Assembly: GCF_024298965.1 (NCBI RefSeq)
Contig: NZ_CP085193.1
Coordinates: 5,394,001 to 5,458,000, forward strand
Reading direction: 5' to 3'
DNA: 64,000 nucleotides
Origin: Streptomyces rapamycinicus NRRL 5491
GTDB taxonomy: Bacteria > Actinomycetota > Actinomycetes > Streptomycetales > Streptomycetaceae
Part shown: positions 60,938 to 64,000 of the stretch, in pieces
Layout: every line of letters starts with the position of its first letter
Numbering within the stretch: position 1 is the first letter of the stretch
Notes under the pieces: model-generated
Told to the model about the DNA's origin: nothing
The model's input: the letters and a program-made list of their open reading frames with translations, nothing else
The model's database searches: none
Position numbers and translations under genes: made by a program

Positions 60938-61051
60938 TTAGCGGATGGTGCCGGTGCCTCGGCAGCAGCGGCAGCGCCGCCGTCGGCCGGTGCGGGTCCT
61001 GCGGTAGCGCTCCCCCTTGCAGACGGGGCAGCGGACACGACGCATGGTCAT
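60938..61051 (-). CDS. 37-residue DnaJ-type zinc-finger-like protein
   Basis: A tiny, very basic protein starting MTMRRVRCPVCKGERYRRT and ending CRCCRGTGTIR. It has two CxxCxG-type knuckles, like a single DnaJ zinc module. It is in the rep-tra run between the small membrane protein and rep. GGGAGGCCCCACCAG lies just before the ATG. Confidence 0.6.
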   Translation of the reverse strand: MTMRRVRCPVCKGERYRRTRTGRRRRCRCCRGTGTIR

Positions 61052-61074
61052 CTGGTGGGGCCTCCCGAGAGTGT

Positions 61075-61272
61075 CTAGCCGTTGTGGGCGAAGCCGGAGA
61101 GGAGCCAGTTCACGAGGCCATCGGCGGTGAAGATGACGGGTGTCTGGCCCAGGTACATGCCGAACAGACCGATCAACAGCGCTTCCCACCACCGCACCTC
61201 ACGGGAGCGGACCAGCAAGACCGTGGCGAGCCCGAACAGCAGCGCCAGCGGAAGAGCCGCAGACTCGCTCAT
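61075..61272 (-). CDS. Small membrane protein of the transfer region (SpdB-like)
   Basis: A 65-residue protein with two hydrophobic helices: ALPLALLFGLATVLLVRS and WWEALLIGLFGMYLGQTP. The ATG at 61272 overlaps the translocase stop as ATGA. Size, topology and position fit the Spd (spread/pock) proteins that help intramycelial plasmid transfer in Streptomyces; sequence identity to a named Spd protein was not established. Confidence 0.7.
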   Translation of the reverse strand: MSESAALPLALLFGLATVLLVRSREVRWWEALLIGLFGMYLGQTPVIFTADGLVNWLLSGFAHNG

Positions 61273-62585
61273 GCGCTCTCACCTCCGTCCAGGTCTTCCA
61301 GGGCACGGGCGACCCCGGGCAGACGGAACGCCAGCCCCGCGTACTCGGCCGCCGTCACCTGGGCGGCGGCGGGGGTGGTCAGGTGAGACCGCCCGCGCAT
61401 CCAGCCGCCTGTACCGCCCGTGGTTACGGCGACGCCCTGTTCGGCTTCCCCGATGGACTGCGCCACCGCCACGGCATCCTTGTTCAGGTCACCCAAGGTC
61501 ATCTCGGCCGTTCCCGGATCGTTGACCCGATGGCAGACGCGGCCGCTCAGCTGGGCCCGCAGCGCCGTCACCCCCGGCCCGAGATCGGAGCCGACCCGCT
61601 GTCCGGCCACCACCAGATGCACCCCCAGCGCCGCCCCGAGTTGCGCCAAGCGGAGCAGATAGGTCGAGCACTGCTCAGCCTCGGCCCGCTGTTCCCTGGC
61701 CCCGTTGGTCAGGTACAGCTCGGCCATCTCATCCACGACCACGACCACCGGCACCGGGCGTTCCTTCTCCGGGAGCTCCCATATGGAGCGCGCCCCAGTC
61801 GCACGGCACGTGCGCATCCGGTCCTGGACATCGACCACCAGTGCCCCGAGCACGGCGACCGCTTCACTGCGGCAGGTAGCCAGAGCCGAGAGCCGCTGGG
61901 CGAACAGCCCCAGTTCCATGCCGCCTTTGCAGTCGATACCGACGATGGCGACGGGTTGCGGGGCCAGCTCGGTGATCAGCCGGGCGATCAGGGTGGACTT
62001 GCCCGTCCGGGTTGCGCCGACGATCAGCCAGTGCGGCACCTGGCGGAAGTCGATCACCCACGCGCCACCGGTCTCCAGCGCGCCGACCACCGCCGACAGC
62101 AGCGACCCAGGCACCTCCCCCGTGGGCTGCTCGGGGTGTTCCAGCGGATCAGCCGCCGTCGCGGTGATCAGCACGACGCCGCGTTCGGGAGAGACGACCC
62201 GCACCGCGTGCACCCGCCAGGCGTGCGCTAACGCCTCAGCCGCCGCCAGGAACGGAGCCGGAGTCTGCCCCGGATGCAGCCGCACCCGCACCGACAGCCC
62301 GTTCGGCAGCGGGCGGGGGATGGAGCAGCGGGGGGCGTGGGAGCGCAAGGGGTCCCCCTTGACTGCCAGGTCACCCAGCAGGCGACGGTTGGGCTTGTGG
62401 GAGACAGTGAGGTCATTGAGGTGAGCGACCTTGCGCCAGGTGACCATCACCCGCAGCGCGGTATGCGGGTACCCGGTCACGTACCAGCGCCAGTTGGGCC
62501 ACCGCTCCGGCAGACGGGTGGCGAAGGCGAGCGTCCAGGCCAGTGCCACCAGCGCGAGGGGCAGGAGAAGCTGACTCAACATCAC
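61269..62585 (-). CDS. TraB/FtsK-like conjugal DNA translocase
   Basis: A 438-residue septal DNA translocase of the TraSA type, which moves double-stranded plasmid DNA between hyphae. It has an N-terminal membrane helix (LLLPLALVALAWTLAFA), Walker A VGATRTGKSTLIARL near residue 190, Walker B VPVVVVVDEMAELYL and GVHLVVAGQRVGSDL. GTG at 62585 overlaps the upstream gene as GTGA. It is shorter than FtsK and lacks a clear gamma domain, as TraB proteins do. Confidence 0.92.
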   Translation of the reverse strand: MMLSQLLLPLALVALAWTLAFATRLPERWPNWRWYVTGYPHTALRVMVTWRKVAHLNDLTVSHKPNRRLLGDLAVKGDPLRSHAPRCSIPRPLPNGLSVRVRLHPGQTPAPFLAAAEALAHAWRVHAVRVVSPERGVVLITATAADPLEHPEQPTGEVPGSLLSAVVGALETGGAWVIDFRQVPHWLIVGATRTGKSTLIARLITELAPQPVAIVGIDCKGGMELGLFAQRLSALATCRSEAVAVLGALVVDVQDRMRTCRATGARSIWELPEKERPVPVVVVVDEMAELYLTNGAREQRAEAEQCSTYLLRLAQLGAALGVHLVVAGQRVGSDLGPGVTALRAQLSGRVCHRVNDPGTAEMTLGDLNKDAVAVAQSIGEAEQGVAVTTGGTGGWMRGRSHLTTPAAAQVTAAEYAGLAFRLPGVARALEDLDGGESA

Positions 62586-62941
62586 GCGCCACCTCCCTTA
62601 CCCGCCGCCGTTGCCGACGAGGCGGAGGCCGGTACGGGGGTGATGGCAGCGGCGCGGAAGCTGATGCCGTGACGGTCGCCCATGGCCCAGGCGAACGCCT
62701 CCAGGCCCGTCACCCGCACCTCAGAGCCCTCCACGACTCCCTTGGGCTCTCCGGGGACGGCGATTTCGATCACCGAGACGCGCCGCCCGTCCTGCCGCAC
62801 CGTCACGGCGACGGTGTAGATCGTGTTGCCGTCCCGGTCCTTCTTGACCTCCTTGCTCTCAAAGTCCGCGATCTTCGGTTCAGGCCCGACCGCGCACCGC
62901 AGTACGCCGAGTCGGGTGGTGTCCACAGGGATGGACTGCAT
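62582..62941 (-). CDS. Conserved AICE protein of unknown function
   Basis: A 119-residue protein starting MQSIPVDTTRLGVLRCAVGP. It is predicted mostly beta-strand, with TIYTVAVTVRQDGRRVSVIE and GLEAFAWAMGDRHGISFRAA. Proteins of this size and position head the transfer operons of pSAM2-like elements. AAGGAGG precedes the ATG. A single-strand-binding-like or activator role is possible but unproven. Confidence 0.7.
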   Translation of the reverse strand: MQSIPVDTTRLGVLRCAVGPEPKIADFESKEVKKDRDGNTIYTVAVTVRQDGRRVSVIEIAVPGEPKGVVEGSEVRVTGLEAFAWAMGDRHGISFRAAAITPVPASASSATAAGKGGGA

Positions 62942-62975
62942 GGGTTGTGGGCCTCCTTGACCAGTCAGACGCCAC

Positions 62976-63057
62976 ACGTCACGTGACGTCACTCGTGCTT
63001 ACGAGTTTCGACTATGCCTGCCTTGACGGCGGGAGGCAAGTACTTATGCTTACGAGT
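62976..63057. promoter_or_regulatory. Operator-like repeats between korSA and the transfer operon
   Basis: ACTCGTGCTTACGAGT (62991-63006) is a perfect 6-bp inverted repeat with GCTT spacer. ACTTATGCTTACGAGT (63042-63057) is a near copy in the same orientation, 51 bp away. A 14-bp palindrome ACGTCACGTGACGT lies at 62976-62989. The position between divergent genes, one of them a GntR repressor, suggests KorSA-type operators. Confidence 0.7.
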
Positions 63058-63109
63058 GACATCAGCTCACGTCAGAACCGCAGACGACAGGTGACGAGGA
63101 GAGCCCGGC

Positions 63110-63880
63110 ATGGGAGAGATCCAACGCCCCGGAGCGCTGTACCAGCAGGTAGCAGCCGAGATCCGCAGCGGCATCGCCGCAGGCGAGTACAAGCCCGGGA
63201 GCCCGCTCCCCTCAGAGGCCCAGCTCATCGAGCGCTACAAGGTCAGCCGCCCCACCGTCCGCAAGGCCATCGCCGCACTCCGAGCCGAAGGACTCATCGA
63301 AGTCATCCACGGCAAAGGCAGCTACGTCCGCGCCCTGCCCGCCCCGGCGGTCACCATCGAGCGCACCATCACTCGCAGCGGCAAGACTTTCCGCACCGGC
63401 CACCACGCATGGGAGCGGGCCGAGACTCCGGCCATCTACCGCACTGCGACGACCGCGATCACGGGCCCACTGCTCGAACTCGCCGAGGGGGAAGCCCTCT
63501 TCGGCGTTGACCGACTGCTGACCGACCCCGACACCGGAACCCGCGCACTACACAGCGTGCTGATCCCGCTCGCCACCGCCGACCAAGCCGAGCAGTTGGC
63601 AGAGGCTCCGGACACCGAACCGGAACAGATCTACGCCATTCTCACCGCCGCCGGACTCAAACTCACCTGGCACGAAACCGTGAGCGCCCGCATGCCCCTG
63701 CCCGACGAGCGCAGCACCCTGGACATCCCCGACGCGACCCCGATCCTCCACACCGCCCGCGTCACCCACGGCACCGACGACCGCCCGCTGATCCTCGAAG
63801 AACTCCGCGCCAGCGCCGACCGCGCCCAACTCGGCTACCGCGTCACCGCCGACAGCCCCCGCCAACTCCGCGCCGTCTGA
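63110..63880 (+). CDS. GntR-family (HutC/KorSA-like) repressor
   Basis: A 256-residue regulator. The N-terminal winged helix is LYQQVAAEIRSGIAAGEYKP, then PSEAQLIERYKVSRPTVRKA and EGLIEVIHGKGSYV. The C-terminal UTRA domain includes LHTARVTHGTDDRPLILEEL. In pSAM2, KorSA represses the activator gene pra and so keeps the element integrated. Divergence from the transfer operon and the intervening repeats fit self- and operon-repression here. The ATG follows a GAGGAGAG site. Confidence 0.9.
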   Translation: MGEIQRPGALYQQVAAEIRSGIAAGEYKPGSPLPSEAQLIERYKVSRPTVRKAIAALRAEGLIEVIHGKGSYVRALPAPAVTIERTITRSGKTFRTGHHAWERAETPAIYRTATTAITGPLLELAEGEALFGVDRLLTDPDTGTRALHSVLIPLATADQAEQLAEAPDTEPEQIYAILTAAGLKLTWHETVSARMPLPDERSTLDIPDATPILHTARVTHGTDDRPLILEELRASADRAQLGYRVTADSPRQLRAV

Positions 63881-63925
63881 GCCCCCGAGCGGCGAGGTGT
63901 CGAAACCTGTCTTCACTTACTCAAG

Positions 63926-63945
63926 GGCGCGCCTTGCGGCGCGCC
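63926..63945. repeat. Inverted repeat after the repressor gene
   Basis: GGCGCGCC-TTGC-GGCGCGCC forms a perfect 8-bp hairpin, followed by GC-rich imperfect repeats (GGCGGTCTGGCCGCC) to the edge. It may terminate the repressor transcript or belong to a replication/transfer origin. The 120 bp after the repressor hold no gene. Confidence 0.55.
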
Positions 63946-64000
63946 GGGCGGTCTGGCCGCCCCGCCGGGCTGCGGCGTGGCCGCCGGTCCCGTCGGACGC

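Larger units (their letters stand above)
57745..64000. mobile_element. Integrated actinomycete conjugative element (AICE), left part
   Basis: From the truncated symporter to the right edge the genes are typical of an AICE: serine integrase, RepSA-like initiator, FtsK/TraB translocase, two small transfer-type proteins and a KorSA-like repressor. The rep-tra block is one minus-strand run with 4-bp overlaps. Only the left end is present. Most AICEs use tyrosine integrases at tRNA genes; this one uses a serine integrase in a protein gene. Confidence 0.85.

Noticed and set aside
60792..61038. ATG 61038 as the rep start
   Set aside because: The added ~80 residues are low-complexity and antiphase to the zinc-finger gene on the same strand.

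Overview
The window looks like a Streptomyces chromosome. GC content is very high with strong third-position GC bias, GTG starts are common, translational coupling through ATGA/GTGA overlaps is pervasive, and the genes are of Streptomyces type: a 14-gene nuo operon, futalosine-pathway menaquinone genes, an S. griseus-type aminopeptidase and a KorSA/TraSA-like element. From memory the gene order resembles the S. coelicolor SCO4600 to SCO4505 region read in this orientation; this was not checked by alignment.

Layout. (1) 1-2262: left end of a second, partial Complex I locus (nuoA2-nuoB2-nuoC2, minus strand). NuoC2 carries a tail of four 34-residue tandem repeats and runs off the left edge. (2) 2443-6113: two nearly duplicate sensor kinases and one LuxR-type response regulator. 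(3) 6365-9392: the alpha and beta subunits of 2-oxoglutarate:ferredoxin oxidoreductase (korAB). (4) 9498-24706: mixed housekeeping and accessory genes: APC permease, NmrA-like SDR, RarD-like exporter, secreted M28 aminopeptidase, ABC exporter pair, LolA-like protein, long-chain polyprenyl diphosphate synthase, a broken FAD oxidoreductase containing a hexanucleotide repeat, an ATP-grasp ligase, fumarylacetoacetase, a lipoprotein and a HEAT-repeat remnant. (5) 24707-25380: non-coding, with a 49-bp tandem repeat. (6) 25381-41521: complete nuoA-N operon, minus strand, with a Rex-type operator upstream of nuoA. (7) 42234-52044: secreted NlpC/P60 hydrolase, CBS protein, VOC protein, then quinone genes (MenJ-like reductase, MenG, MqnC, MqnA) around a Ser/Thr kinase, and a cold-shock gene with a hairpin in its leader. 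(8) 52177-57544: cupin, AraC regulator, secreted lipase, TetR regulator, secreted esterase, and an SMR exporter preceded by what reads as a guanidine-III (mini-ykkC-III) riboswitch. (9) about 57745 to the right edge: an integrated conjugative element of the AICE type, with a large serine integrase, TraB/FtsK translocase, RepSA-like initiator, small transfer-type proteins and a KorSA-like GntR repressor with operator-like repeats. It is inserted in the 3' part of a DctA-like dicarboxylate symporter gene; only the symporter C-terminus remains on the left, and the rest should lie beyond the window.

How the genes fit together. Most of the chromosomal part serves respiratory electron transfer. KorAB makes reduced ferredoxin from 2-oxoglutarate. 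Two Complex I loci oxidise NADH or a related donor and reduce menaquinone. The quinone is built by MqnA and MqnC, prenylated with the product of the polyprenyl synthase, methylated by MenG and partly saturated by the MenJ-like reductase. The Rex site ties nuoA-N to the NADH/NAD+ ratio. The right end is foreign DNA.
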